64,000 nucleotides of DNA from positions 62,001 through 126,000 of the forward strand of contig JAWQCY010000005.1 in the NCBI GenBank assembly GCA_036321795.1. The letters run 5' to 3'. This DNA is from CAKVON01 sp902475665 (GTDB lineage: Bacteria > Actinomycetota > Coriobacteriia > Coriobacteriales > Atopobiaceae). Both the position numbers and the translations under genes were made by a program. Every line of letters begins with the position of its first letter. Positions within the stretch are counted from its first letter, which is position 1. Positions 17,412 through 26,349 of this stretch are shown in pieces. The notes beneath the pieces were generated by a model. The model did no database searches. It saw nothing but the letters and a program-made list of their open reading frames with translations, and was not told the DNA's origin.

Positions 17412-20396
17412 CTAGCGGTTCTTGTCGCCGGCGCGCCACGCCGAGATGTACCTCGCAACGTTTGCTCGCTCGAGGTAGGCTGCCTGGTCGGTGGGCATGC
17501 TCGAGACGAACTGCTTCCCGTAGCGCTTCTCGACCAGACGCGAGTCCGCCATGACGAGCACGCCGGTGTCGCTCGCCGTCCTGATGAGCCTGCCCGCGGC
17601 CTGCTTGGTCGCGATCACCGCCTCCGGAAGCGAGTACCTCCACCAGGCGCGCCTGTCGCGCAAGGCCCTCTCGCACGAGATGGGCTCGCTCGGGTTGCCA
17701 AACGGCAGGCGAGGCACCACGACGCAGCGAAGCGTGTCACCCGCGGCGTCGAACCCCTCCCAGAAGGACTTCAGCGCGAGCAGCGAGAGGCTCTTCTCGG
17801 ACAGGAACCTGTCACGGATCTGACGCGCACCAGCACCACGCTCCTGCATGACGAGGTCAAGGCCCTGCTCGGCCAAGCGAGGGCGCAAGATCTCGTAAAC
17901 CCGCTCCATCTCGCGGCGGTTTGTGAACAGCGTGAGCACCGAGCCGTCCATGGCAACGTGCACGTCGTAGAGAAGTTCGGCGAGGTCGTCGACGTATCCG
18001 GGGGTACCGGGGGCCGGCAGGTCCCTCACCACGACCACCCTCATGTTCGAGTCGTAGTCAAAGCTCGAGTCCAGCCGCACGTCGTCGTGCATCGAGGACG
18101 GGAGCCTGTCCAGACCGACCGCATTGTCGAAGTGCGAGAAGTCCTCGCCCACGGCGATGGTCGCCGACGTAAAGGCGACGCTCATCATCTCGGGCAGCCA
18201 GCGCTCGGCAAGCTCCGCACCCACATCGACCTTCTCGGCAATCAGGGCCTCGGAGCCGGCACGGCCGCCACGGGAGAACTGGGCGGAGCACACGTAGGAC
18301 TCGTCCTCGCCGGCCACGACGAGCCTGATTCCCTCCAGCAGCCCCTTCAGCATGCGCGTCGGGTTGCCCAGGTCGGCCGCGGGATCGGGAACAGCCTCCT
18401 TCACTGCCTCGGAGGTCTGGTCAAGAAGGCGGCACGTCTCGTCGAGCGCCCGGCAGGCACCATCGGCCGCGGCAACGACGTCGCCCCAGGCCTCGGTCGC
18501 TCGGACGTCGGGCCCCAACCACAGCGTCACCTTGTCGTAGCTCGACGAACGTCCGGCAAGCGAGGCCAGGCCACGAACCCTGTCAAACAGGTCCGCCGTT
18601 GCGACCTGCGCGCGGGCGGACGCCACGGACGTCTTGGTGAGAAGACCGACGACGGTGGTGGAGGCCTCCCTGGTTCCCGACTGGGCCATCAGGATCTTGA
18701 TCGTGCCGGAACGCGTGCCGCCAAGCTCCTCGAAGGCGGCGCGGGCATTGGCAGTAGAGGCCTCGACCGCCCACTGCTTTCGCGCCTCGGCCTCGAAGGA
18801 ATGGGCCTCGTCGACGATCCAGTGCCTGATCGGCGGCAGGATGTTGCCGTCCGCCTCGACGTCGCGCAGCAAAAGGGAGTGGTTGGTCACCACGACGTCC
18901 GCACATGCCGCGCGACGGCGGGCACCGTGCAGCAGGCAATACTTGGGGAAGAACGGGCAGCGGCGGCGCTGGCACTCGTCCGCGGTCGTGGTGAGCATGC
19001 CGCGTGGCACCGAGCGCCACCTGATGCCCAGCGCGTCCAGATCGCCGGAGGGCGACTGGCTGGCAAACGCCAGCGTCACGGCAATGGCGGTGAGCATGTC
19101 CTGCTCGATCGCCTGCTCGCTGCGGTTGCTGTCGGGCGACTGTGCCACGGGGAGCTCGGCGTTGGTCGCCCTCACGACCTTGCGCAGGCAGGGGTAGTGG
19201 TCATAGCCCTTTAGCGAGAAGTACGTGAGGTCGCCCCCAAGCTGTCGCTCGAGCGCGGGAAGCTCGTGGGAGACGAGCTGGTCGGTGAGGGCGTTGGTCT
19301 TGGTCGCCACACCCACGGTCACGTTGTTGCGACGGGCATACAGGGCCGACGGCAGCAGGTAGGCAATCGACTTGCCGACGCCCGTTCCCGCCTCGATCGA
19401 GCGATGCGTCGAGGTCGACTGGGCGCGGCGGATCTCCTGCGCCATCTGGAGCTGCTCGGGACGCGTCTCGTAGGCGTCATACATCCTGCCCACGATGCCG
19501 TCGGGACCGAACTCGGCGGCAATCTCGTCCGCGGGGATGCCCACGAGCTCGGCGTCCTTCTCGGCAGGATCGACGTGGGGGTGGTCGTCGGTGGCCTCCA
19601 TCAGGTCACGTCGGATCGACGGCATGTCCAGCGGGACGTCGGGCATGTCCAGGGCCAGGTGGTTCAGGATCGGGCGGTACTGCCACTCGACGTCGTCATG
19701 CATCGAGGCAAGCCTGCCGAGAAGGCCGGCGGGCAGCGACGCCAGGCCACACAACATGACACGCCACATGCCGCACAGTGCGTCGACGTCGTCCATCGCA
19801 CGGTGCGAGACCGAGTCGCACCCAAAGGCCTCCGCCATGTCGGAGAGCCTGTGGGACGACAGGCGCGGCAGGGCGATGCGGGACAGCGCCAGGGTATCGA
19901 TCCAGTTGTCCGACACGTCGACACCGCCACGGACCTTCTCGACAAAGGTCCTGTCGAAGGTCGCGTTGTGCGCAAGCACGGGATCACCGCCCACAAACTC
20001 TGCCAGGCCGCGCACCGCCTCCTCCGGCGAGGGGGCGTCGGTCACGTCAAGGTCGCTGATGCCCGTGAGCTTTACGATCTCCGGCGGAATGGGTCCGCCG
20101 GGGTGGACGAACGTGTGGTAACGGCCGACGACCTCGCGGCCCGAGAGACGCGCGGCCGCAATCTCGATCAGCTGGCATTTCCTGAACGAAAGACCCGTAG
20201 TCTCGGTGTCCAACACGACGACGTCCTGCTCGAGGAGGCCAAAGTCGCGGGTGCGGGCATCCTCGGCAAGACCGAGATAGCGTTTCCTGATGCGCTCGGG
20301 AGTGTCGCTCAGCAGCAGGTCGTCGATGGTCAGACGCCCTTCGGCGTCCTTCTCGTCATTGTCGGGCGCCGCGGCGGCGCCGTTGGGGTTGGTCAT
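17412..20396 (-). CDS. dinG: DinG-family helicase with N-terminal DnaQ-like exonuclease domain
   Basis: 994 residues. Residues ~50-230 form a DEDDh exonuclease (VVLDTETTG, HNATFDRTFVE, HRAMDDVDA). The rest is an XPD/DinG superfamily 2 helicase: Walker A AGTGVGKS, DEAH box DEAHSFE, and C-terminal motifs FTNRREMERVYEI and SFWEGFDAAGDTLRCVVV. Four cysteines between Walker A and the DEAH box (YPCLRK, ECQRRRCPFFPKYC) could hold a 4Fe-4S cluster as in XPD. This layout matches the long DinG of Firmicutes, a repair or R-loop helicase. The ATG at 20396 has AGGGAAG upstream; a GTG at 20423 is less likely. Confidence 0.93.
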   Translation of the reverse strand: MTNPNGAAAAPDNDEKDAEGRLTIDDLLLSDTPERIRKRYLGLAEDARTRDFGLLEQDVVVLDTETTGLSFRKCQLIEIAAARLSGREVVGRYHTFVHPGGPIPPEIVKLTGISDLDVTDAPSPEEAVRGLAEFVGGDPVLAHNATFDRTFVEKVRGGVDVSDNWIDTLALSRIALPRLSSHRLSDMAEAFGCDSVSHRAMDDVDALCGMWRVMLCGLASLPAGLLGRLASMHDDVEWQYRPILNHLALDMPDVPLDMPSIRRDLMEATDDHPHVDPAEKDAELVGIPADEIAAEFGPDGIVGRMYDAYETRPEQLQMAQEIRRAQSTSTHRSIEAGTGVGKSIAYLLPSALYARRNNVTVGVATKTNALTDQLVSHELPALERQLGGDLTYFSLKGYDHYPCLRKVVRATNAELPVAQSPDSNRSEQAIEQDMLTAIAVTLAFASQSPSGDLDALGIRWRSVPRGMLTTTADECQRRRCPFFPKYCLLHGARRRAACADVVVTNHSLLLRDVEADGNILPPIRHWIVDEAHSFEAEARKQWAVEASTANARAAFEELGGTRSGTIKILMAQSGTREASTTVVGLLTKTSVASARAQVATADLFDRVRGLASLAGRSSSYDKVTLWLGPDVRATEAWGDVVAAADGACRALDETCRLLDQTSEAVKEAVPDPAADLGNPTRMLKGLLEGIRLVVAGEDESYVCSAQFSRGGRAGSEALIAEKVDVGAELAERWLPEMMSVAFTSATIAVGEDFSHFDNAVGLDRLPSSMHDDVRLDSSFDYDSNMRVVVVRDLPAPGTPGYVDDLAELLYDVHVAMDGSVLTLFTNRREMERVYEILRPRLAEQGLDLVMQERGAGARQIRDRFLSEKSLSLLALKSFWEGFDAAGDTLRCVVVPRLPFGNPSEPISCERALRDRRAWWRYSLPEAVIATKQAAGRLIRTASDTGVLVMADSRLVEKRYGKQFVSSMPTDQAAYLERANVARYISAWRAGDKNR

Positions 20397-20415
20397 GCGC
20401 TTCCCTACCGTCCAT

Positions 20416-20431
20416 GGTTTCACGTGACACC
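20416..20431 (+). promoter_or_regulatory. parS-like sequence (degenerate)
   Basis: GGTTTCACGTGACACC matches the parS consensus TGTTTCACGTGAAACA at 13 of 16 positions. It lies upstream of dinG, within 5 kb of the two better sites, so it may be a weak ParB-binding site. Confidence 0.4.
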
Positions 20432-20484
20432 CTCGAAAAGGGCGCCCCTCACAGTATTCCAGGTCGCGCGGACTCTATTGTTCG

Positions 20485-21441
20485 TCAGTTTGCCTCGAGC
20501 GCCAGCTCCACGAAGCGCCGACACAGCTGCGGGAACTCGATGCCCGCGTGACGCGCCGAGTCGGGCATGAGCGATGCCGCGGTCATGCCGGGGATCGTGT
20601 TGGTCTCCAGCAGCACGGGAACACCGTCTGCGCGAACGATGAAGTCGGAGCGCGAGGCACCGGAGCAGCGCAGGGTCTGGTGGGCCAGAACGGCGTACTT
20701 GCGAGCCAGCTCGGCCGCCTCCTCGGGAATGCGGGCGGGAATCACGTGGTGCAGCTCACTGGGCTCGTACTTGACCTTGGAGTCGTAGAAGTCGGCGCCA
20801 GTGTCGATCTCGATGATCGGCAGCGGGTCGGGGTTCTCGTTGCCGAGCACCGGAACGGTAATCTCGGTTCCCTCGACGCAGGACTCCACGAGGGCGGTGC
20901 TGTCACCCTCGAGTGCCAGGGAAATAGCGTCGAGAAGTTCGGCGCGGTCGTTGACCTTCGTCACGCCGAAGCTCGAGCCGTTGCACGCGGGCTTTACGAA
21001 CATCGGGAGGTCGAGTCGCTCGACCAGACCATCGACCAGCGCGTCGTCGAGCGTCGTGCCGGCCTCGATGACCTCGCCGAGCGGAACGGGGATGCCTGCG
21101 GCGGAGCAGACGGTCTTCGCCACGTCCTTCTCGGTAGCCATGGCCGACGCGAGCACGTGGGAGAAGGTGTAGGGGATGTGCAGCAGCTCGCACAGGCCCT
21201 GGACGCAACCGTCCTCGCCCCAGCGGCCGTGCATGGCGATGAAGGCGACGTCGTACGCGCCCGCGGAAAGTCGCGACAGCAAGCCCTCGTCGGCGACGTC
21301 AATCAGGTCAACGTGCTCGAAGCCGGCCTCGCGAAGGGCCCCCTCGCAGGCGCGGGCACTCTTGAGGGCAACCTCGCGCTCGTCCGACCAGCCTCCAGTG
21401 AGAAGTGCGACCCTCTTGCTGGTAACGTCATCCATCGACAT
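20485..21441 (-). CDS. ddl: D-alanine--D-alanine ligase
   Basis: A 318-residue ATP-grasp enzyme that makes the D-Ala-D-Ala end of peptidoglycan precursors. The N-terminal LLTGGWSDEREVALKSA matches the Ddl 'SxERxVSLxS' region, FVKPACNGSSFGVTKV is the ATP-grasp loop, and LLETNTIPGMTAASLMP carries the metal ligands. The omega-loop FYDSKVKYE keeps the Tyr found in D-Ala-adding enzymes rather than the Phe/His types of D-lactate ligases, so no vancomycin-type change is indicated. The ATG at 21441 follows GGAGAG. Confidence 0.95.
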   Translation of the reverse strand: MSMDDVTSKRVALLTGGWSDEREVALKSARACEGALREAGFEHVDLIDVADEGLLSRLSAGAYDVAFIAMHGRWGEDGCVQGLCELLHIPYTFSHVLASAMATEKDVAKTVCSAAGIPVPLGEVIEAGTTLDDALVDGLVERLDLPMFVKPACNGSSFGVTKVNDRAELLDAISLALEGDSTALVESCVEGTEITVPVLGNENPDPLPIIEIDTGADFYDSKVKYEPSELHHVIPARIPEEAAELARKYAVLAHQTLRCSGASRSDFIVRADGVPVLLETNTIPGMTAASLMPDSARHAGIEFPQLCRRFVELALEAN

Positions 21442-21632
21442 GCGTCTCTCCCCAAAATCGTGGCGCCTCGTGCGCCGAATTCAGTGCTTTGAGTGCCGAG
21501 GCGCCCGTATGCGCGGACAGCCCCATACGATTTGTTACTTTAGGGCATGAATGCCGCGTCACCGTATCTTCTCACGGAGATGCCGGCCCAGATTCCACCA
21601 ACGGTTATATAGACAAGGTCGGTTGACTTCAT

Positions 21633-22688
21633 ATGGCAGACGAGAGCCGCCGCCCCTCCGCAGGGCCCACCTCTATCAGAAACCTCACTCATGACCAGAT
21701 TGCCGAGCTCGTGGAGGAGCTTGGCCAGCCCAAGTTCAGAACCAAGCAGATCGAGGAGTGGCTCTGGGCCAAGAACGCCCAGACCTTCGACGAGATGACC
21801 AACTTGCCCGCCAAGCTTCGCTCCGAGCTTGCCGCGCGTTTCTCGACCGGTTCTGCCACCGAGATCGTTCGTCAGGAGTCCGTCGACGGCAGCAGGAAGT
21901 ACCTGCTCAGCTTCGATGATGGCGTCTCTGTCGAGTGCGTTGGCATGCCCTCTGGCCCAAAGCTGTCCGTTTGCGCCTCCACCCAGGCCGGATGTGGCAT
22001 GGGCTGCGCCTTCTGCGCCACAGGCAAGGCAGGCCTCACCCGCTCGCTCAAGGCGGCGGAGATCTACGAGCAGGTTCGCCATGTCGGAGACGACTTTGGC
22101 CAGCGCGTCACCAGCGTCGTCCTCATGGGCCAGGGAGAGCCTTTCGCCAACTACGATGAGACGCTGAAGGCCCTTCGCCTCCTCAACTCCCCTGACGGCG
22201 CCGGCATCGGTGCTCGTCACCTCACCGTCTCCACCTGCGGACTCGTTCCCATGATCCATAAGTTCGCCAAGGAACCCGAGCAGTTCACGCTCGCCGTCTC
22301 CCTCCACTCCGCCGTTCAGCGCACGCGCGACAACCTGATGCCTGGCGTCAAGCGCTTCTCGCTGCTGCGCCTCTGGGACGCCATGCAGGCCTATGTCGAC
22401 AGGACCGGCCGACGCCCGACCTACGAGTACGCTCTCATCGGCGGCGTCAACGACTCCGAGGAGGAGTTGGCCGCACTGTGCGACTTCACTCGTGGAACCC
22501 TGGCCCACGTTAACCTCATCATGCTCAACGAGGTCGCTGGATCGCCGTACGGCCCCTCAAGCCAGGGCAGGGCCGAGCACTTCGTTCGTACGCTCGAGTC
22601 GGTTGGCGTTGAAACCACCCTCAGGAATTCCCGCGGCGCCGACATTGCCGCCGCGTGCGGCCAGCTCAAGCAGAAGACCGGCAAGTAA
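21633..22688 (+). CDS. rlmN: Dual-specificity RNA methyltransferase RlmN
   Basis: A 351-residue radical-SAM enzyme that methylates C2 of A2503 in 23S rRNA and A37 in some tRNAs. The radical-SAM cluster motif CGMGCAFC (CxxxCxxC), the VLMGQGEPFANYDE segment and the C-terminal region with the second catalytic Cys (TLRNSRGADIAAACGQL) are all present. It is a monocistronic unit with a terminator at 22732. Confidence 0.97.
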   Translation: MADESRRPSAGPTSIRNLTHDQIAELVEELGQPKFRTKQIEEWLWAKNAQTFDEMTNLPAKLRSELAARFSTGSATEIVRQESVDGSRKYLLSFDDGVSVECVGMPSGPKLSVCASTQAGCGMGCAFCATGKAGLTRSLKAAEIYEQVRHVGDDFGQRVTSVVLMGQGEPFANYDETLKALRLLNSPDGAGIGARHLTVSTCGLVPMIHKFAKEPEQFTLAVSLHSAVQRTRDNLMPGVKRFSLLRLWDAMQAYVDRTGRRPTYEYALIGGVNDSEEELAALCDFTRGTLAHVNLIMLNEVAGSPYGPSSQGRAEHFVRTLESVGVETTLRNSRGADIAAACGQLKQKTGK

Positions 22689-22731
22689 GTCAGTTCCACA
22701 ACGTCAGCACCAGCTGCGACTTTACATATCG

Positions 22732-22769
22732 AGAAGGGCGTCGACACAACCATTTGCCGACGCCCTTCT
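22732..22769 (+). terminator. Terminator after rlmN
   Basis: A perfect 12-bp stem (AGAAGGGCGTCG and its complement) with a 14-base loop, followed by TATT. It lies between convergent rlmN and the parB-linked small gene. Confidence 0.7.
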
Positions 22770-22801
22770 TATTAGACTAGTACAGAACAAATGTTCTATG
22801 T

Positions 22802-23053
22802 CTAACAGCTCTCGAGTCTTTGCCATTTATCTGCAATGACGCACCTGTGGGCCTCTAGCAGCCCATCATCCTCGAGGACTACACCTTCTACCTCGTCGAT
22901 CTTCTCAATCAAGGTGAGCACGTTCTTTCTGACGGAGTTGATTGAGATGCGCAAGGATTCTCTCGCATCATCATTTAATAGAAAGCGATATGAGGCATAA
23001 ATTCCAAGCGCGAGTAGGGAAGTGCTTATTACACTGCTCCTTAACCTACTCAT
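22802..23053 (-). CDS. Small membrane-anchored protein coupled to parB, 83 aa
   Basis: The start ATG overlaps the parB stop codon (ATGA), so it is translationally coupled to parB and is probably real. It has one N-terminal hydrophobic segment (VISTSLLALGIYASYRFLL), then a charged helical tail (RESLRISINSVRKNVLTLIEKIDEVEG). No family is recognised. Its DNA is visibly richer in A/T than the far arms, like parA, parB and rsmG. Its position suggests a role with the ParAB segregation system at the membrane, but this is inference. Confidence 0.65.
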   Translation of the reverse strand: MSRLRSSVISTSLLALGIYASYRFLLNDDARESLRISINSVRKNVLTLIEKIDEVEGVVLEDDGLLEAHRCVIADKWQRLESC

Positions 23054-23919
23054 GATTCATAGCCCTCTTTCACACCGCCCTCAATGGAACCGATGATTCT
23101 CATGAGGTCATCCTCGTCCTTGAACTCAATCTCGATCTTGTTCTTACCGCGAGTCTGCCTGACCTTAACATTGGTATCGAGCGTCATTCTCAACTGCCTT
23201 GCAACCCTCTTGTAGGACTGCGGGATAACAGGACGCGGCTTCTTCTCGGCTTGCATGCCGGAAAACAGTGGTGCAAGACTTTCTGTCTGACGGACTGACA
23301 ATCTCTCATCAACAACCTTCTGCGCTAGTTTGATTCGACCCTCCTCTGAGGGGACAGCAAGAATTGCCCTGGCGTGTCCAGCCGACAGCTTTCCGTCACC
23401 CATCATCTCTTGAACCTCAACAGGCAGATCGAGAAGCCTTAGGGTGTTTGTGATTGCCGATCTTGACTTAGACAAGGCCTTTCCGAGTTGTTCCTGGGTG
23501 AGTCCGTTCTCATCAATCAACTGCCTGTAACCCTGGGCCTCTTCGATAGGCGACAGGTCGGAACGTTGCAAGTTCTCGATGAGAGCGAGTTTAAATACAT
23601 CCTCATCAGAGATATCCTTTATAACAACTGGAACTTCTTTCAGACCAGCCCTTTTGGCAGCTTGATAACGTCGCTCACCAGCGACAATTTGATAGGTCTG
23701 ACCAACCTTGCGAACAAGGAGTGGCTGCAGGATTCCATTCTGCTTTATTGAGTCCGCAAGCTCTTCTAGCGCGTTCTCATCAAATGAATGACGAGGTTGC
23801 TTCGGATTAGGCTTAATCTTTGAAATGGGGAGTGAGCTCTCCGGAGCCATTGCACCGACTTCATGGTTGGCCTCCCCCATCAGGGATTCGAGACCCCTGC
23901 CAAGACCAGACTTAGCCAC
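23050..23919 (-). CDS. parB: Chromosome-partitioning protein ParB (CTPase, parS binder)
   Basis: 289 residues. The N-terminal ParB/Srx nuclease-fold domain includes NPKQPRHSF, the C-motif GERRYQAAKRAGL and ENLQRSDLSPIEEA (CTP-binding boxes). A central helix-turn-helix (LTQEQLGKALSKSRSAITNTLRLL) is followed by a short C-terminal dimer domain. It loads on parS and spreads to organise the origin region. It overlaps the parA end by 8 bases, and two good parS sites lie about 1 kb away. Confidence 0.97.
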   Translation of the reverse strand: MAKSGLGRGLESLMGEANHEVGAMAPESSLPISKIKPNPKQPRHSFDENALEELADSIKQNGILQPLLVRKVGQTYQIVAGERRYQAAKRAGLKEVPVVIKDISDEDVFKLALIENLQRSDLSPIEEAQGYRQLIDENGLTQEQLGKALSKSRSAITNTLRLLDLPVEVQEMMGDGKLSAGHARAILAVPSEEGRIKLAQKVVDERLSVRQTESLAPLFSGMQAEKKPRPVIPQSYKRVARQLRMTLDTNVKVRQTRGKNKIEIEFKDEDDLMRIIGSIEGGVKEGYES

Positions 23920-24724
23920 GACGGATCACTTCCTTTGCCAAATTATTGTACGCAATTGCACCCTTATTTAGCCTTGCATACATGGTAATAGGCAGACCAT
24001 GACTCGGCGCCTCAGACAACTTTACGCTTCTCGGAATTACGGTCTTAAACATCGAATCGCCGAAGTACTTGCTCACTTCCTCAACAACCTGATTCGATAG
24101 CGTAGTTCTGCTATCAAACATAGTCATCAATACTCCGTAGATGCTCAAATCGCTATTCAGTCGTCCCTTTACCATCCTCATCGACTCAAGGAGTTTAGTG
24201 ACACCTTCAAGCGCATAGTATTCGCACTGGATTGGAATCAGGAGGCTATCAGCAGCAACGAGAGAATTTATTGTGAGAAGACCGAGGGACGGCGGACAGT
24301 CGATAAAGATGAAATCAAAATCATCGCGCACTTTGTCAATCAGTGACTTCAAGATGCTTTCCCGAGCCATTGCAGACACGAGCTCAATTTCTGCTCCTGC
24401 AAGCTGAATTGTCGCAGGCACGACAAACACATTCTTCTCTACTGTCGGAACAATCAAGTCCTTGATATCATGTCCCTGCAGCAGGGCATCGTAGATGTCA
24501 CAGTCAAGCGACTCTTTGTCAATTCCATATCCACTGGTTGTGTTTCCTTGTGGATCAAAGTCAACAACGAGCACCTTTTGGTTCTGCTCTCCGAGTGCTG
24601 CGGACAGGTTTACCGCAGTCGTAGACTTACCGACTCCACCCTTTTGGTTAATAATCGCAATTACTCGTGTGTCCTTACTCGGATGGTGTCGCTTAAACGC
24701 CCTGAATTCATAAGTCTCTTCCAC
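23912..24724 (-). CDS. parA: Chromosome-partitioning ATPase ParA
   Basis: 270 residues. The deviant Walker A KGGVGKSTT is at about residues 28-36, Walker A' is VVDFDPQGN, and Walker B is FIFIDCPPSLG, all typical of ParA/Soj. It works with ParB to segregate origins and, in relatives, to influence DnaA. The start lies about 85 bases from a parS palindrome. Confidence 0.97.
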   Translation of the reverse strand: MEETYEFRAFKRHHPSKDTRVIAIINQKGGVGKSTTAVNLSAALGEQNQKVLVVDFDPQGNTTSGYGIDKESLDCDIYDALLQGHDIKDLIVPTVEKNVFVVPATIQLAGAEIELVSAMARESILKSLIDKVRDDFDFIFIDCPPSLGLLTINSLVAADSLLIPIQCEYYALEGVTKLLESMRMVKGRLNSDLSIYGVLMTMFDSRTTLSNQVVEEVSKYFGDSMFKTVIPRSVKLSEAPSHGLPITMYARLNKGAIAYNNLAKEVIRRG

Positions 24725-24801
24725 GAGTCCTCCTATTCCGCTTCATTGTCGTGGGATCTTAGTAATTTTGCCATACGCAATGGGCTACTTACTAATCAAA
24801 T

Positions 24802-24833
24802 ACGCCGAGTGTTTCACGTGAAACACTCGGCGT
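24802..24833 (+). promoter_or_regulatory. parS site inside a 32-base perfect palindrome
   Basis: Positions 24810-24825 are an exact consensus parS, TGTTTCACGTGAAACA. The symmetry continues outwards by 8 more bases on each side (ACGCCGAG and its complement), giving a perfect 32-base palindrome between rsmG and parA. As RNA it could also fold as a hairpin at the end of rsmG, although no good T-tract follows. Confidence 0.93.
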
Positions 24834-24843
24834 TAGACATTAT

Positions 24844-25581
24844 TTAACCAATGCTTCGAACAATTAATGGATGATTCTTTGCCATTCCGTTTTTACGAGG
24901 CAGGTGCAGCTTTTCTTTTCCGTTCTTCTGAAATACAAGTATCTCTCTATGCCCAGAGTGATCTGGAAGCTCAAATGTTTCACGTGAAACCAACGAGAGA
25001 CCGACAACAGAAGCAGCTTTCATGCCATTGGAGAGCTCTTCATCAGTGATGTGCGACTTAGCCGCAAGGAACAAACCATCTGTGTGCAGAAACGGACTAG
25101 CGTACTCGACAAGCGTACAAAGAGGGGCAACGGCACGGGCCATAACAAGATCAAGAACGTGATGGTTCTTAAGAACAAACTCCTCAGCTCGAGAGTTCAC
25201 ACCAAGAAGACTCTTCTGGAGACCCAACTCATTGATGAACTCATTAACCGCATTGATCTTTTTACCAACAGAGTCCAGAAGATAGCCATTGGAACCAGTT
25301 GCAATGGCAAAAGGGATGCCTGGCATACCAGCGCCAGTTCCAATATCAATGAACTTGTTCTTATTGGACACAGTGGCAGCAAGCAGTAGCGAATCGATGA
25401 GGTGAAGCCTAACAGCACTGACAGGGTCAGTGATCCTGGTGAGATTAATTACCTTGTTCTTCTCGACAACAAGATCCATGTACTTAAGGAGAAGGTGGGT
25501 TTGCTTATCCGTCAGCTCAATTCCAAATGAAGAGGCATCAGAACGCAGGAGCTCTCTAAGGTCATCAGATTCAAGGAACAT
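24844..25581 (-). CDS. rsmG: 16S rRNA (guanine527-N7)-methyltransferase RsmG
   Basis: About 245 residues, a SAM-dependent methyltransferase. The SAM-binding loop FIDIGTGAGMPGIP and RAVAPLCTLVEYASPFL are typical of RsmG (GidB). The ATG at 25581 (MFLESDDLRELL) follows GGAGGATAT; an upstream in-frame start would add a hydrophobic stretch with no ribosome site. It belongs to the usual origin cluster jag-rsmG-parAB. A second parS lies inside its 3' part. Confidence 0.94.
   Translation of the reverse strand: MFLESDDLRELLRSDASSFGIELTDKQTHLLLKYMDLVVEKNKVINLTRITDPVSAVRLHLIDSLLLAATVSNKNKFIDIGTGAGMPGIPFAIATGSNGYLLDSVGKKINAVNEFINELGLQKSLLGVNSRAEEFVLKNHHVLDLVMARAVAPLCTLVEYASPFLHTDGLFLAAKSHITDEELSNGMKAASVVGLSLVSRETFELPDHSGHREILVFQKNGKEKLHLPRKNGMAKNHPLIVRSIG
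24976..24991 (+). promoter_or_regulatory. parS site within rsmG
   Basis: TGTTTCACGTGAAACC matches the parS consensus at 15 of 16 positions, 166 bases from the palindromic copy. Confidence 0.88.
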
Positions 25582-25621
25582 ATATCCTCCGACAAGAATT
25601 ACCGATACGAGAAGTTTTGTC

Positions 25622-25652
25622 AAAAGAAAAGGGAGGGTACGAATACCCTCCC
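25622..25652 (-). terminator. Terminator after khpB
   Basis: A 9-bp stem GGGAGGGTA/TACCCTCCC with a 4-base loop, followed on the minus strand by TTTTCTTTT. It separates khpB from rsmG, so rsmG-parA-parB probably has its own promoter or depends on readthrough. Confidence 0.85.
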
Positions 25653-25692
25653 AGAATAGTTCATATGGTCCAAAAGCGTCAGTGGAAGATTG

Positions 25693-26277
25693 CTACTCGC
25701 CACGTACGGCAGTGATGACCACGTAACGCTCAGGATCCTCACCCTCAGAATGGGTGGTGACATCTGCATCGTCGATGAGAGCAAGGTGAACGAGACGACG
25801 CTCATAGGCGTTCATAGGCTTCAGGCGAACCTTGCCCGAACGCTTGGCGCGGGAAGCAGCGGAACGAGCAATCGTCTGAATCTTCTGCTTCCTACGATTC
25901 TTGTAACCCTCGATGTCCACCACGATAGGAAAGTGAAAGCCAAGACGCTTACTCACAATAGAGGAAATCACAAGCTGCAAGGCATCGAGCACGCGGCCAT
26001 GGCGACCAATGAGAACTGCAAGGTCACCACCATTGACGTCGAGAATGAGTTCTCCCTCATCACCATCGTACTCATCGATGGTGGACTCAGTCTCACCAAA
26101 GCACTTGAGAACGTCACGAATCACACCGACGGCAAGATCGGCAACAGCATCAAGCTGGTCGTCGCTTAGCTCCTCATTGGCCTCGTAGGCAGCTCGAATC
26201 TCGGCAAAGGCATCGCTCGAGACAACCTGCTCGGACTTCTCGTCCTTCTCGACAGAGTCATTAATGACTTCGTCCAT
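25693..26277 (-). CDS. khpB: RNA-binding protein KhpB (Jag/EloR)
   Basis: About 194 residues: an acidic N-terminal part, a KH domain with its GRHGRVLDALQ loop (LIGRHGRVLDALQLVISSIV), and a C-terminal R3H domain (RLKPMNAYERRLVHLAL). This is the SpoIIIJ-associated protein family, linked to cell elongation and division control in Gram-positives. ATG at 26277 (GGAGG, 5-base spacing) is preferred over a slightly earlier in-frame ATG. Downstream of yidC, as in most genomes. Confidence 0.92.
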   Translation of the reverse strand: MDEVINDSVEKDEKSEQVVSSDAFAEIRAAYEANEELSDDQLDAVADLAVGVIRDVLKCFGETESTIDEYDGDEGELILDVNGGDLAVLIGRHGRVLDALQLVISSIVSKRLGFHFPIVVDIEGYKNRRKQKIQTIARSAASRAKRSGKVRLKPMNAYERRLVHLALIDDADVTTHSEGEDPERYVVITAVRGE

Positions 26278-26293
26278 GGTTACCTCCATTTAG

Positions 26294-26331
26294 GGGAAAG
26301 CACCCACCCAGTAATGCTACTGAATGGGTGC
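26294..26331 (-). terminator. Hairpin between yidC and khpB (attenuator or weak terminator)
   Basis: On the minus strand, GCACCCATTCAGTA and its imperfect complement form a long stem followed by CTTTCCCC. The short T-run suggests partial termination, which would lower khpB expression relative to yidC. Confidence 0.5.
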
Positions 26332-26349
26332 CAATAACGGTATCTCAGC

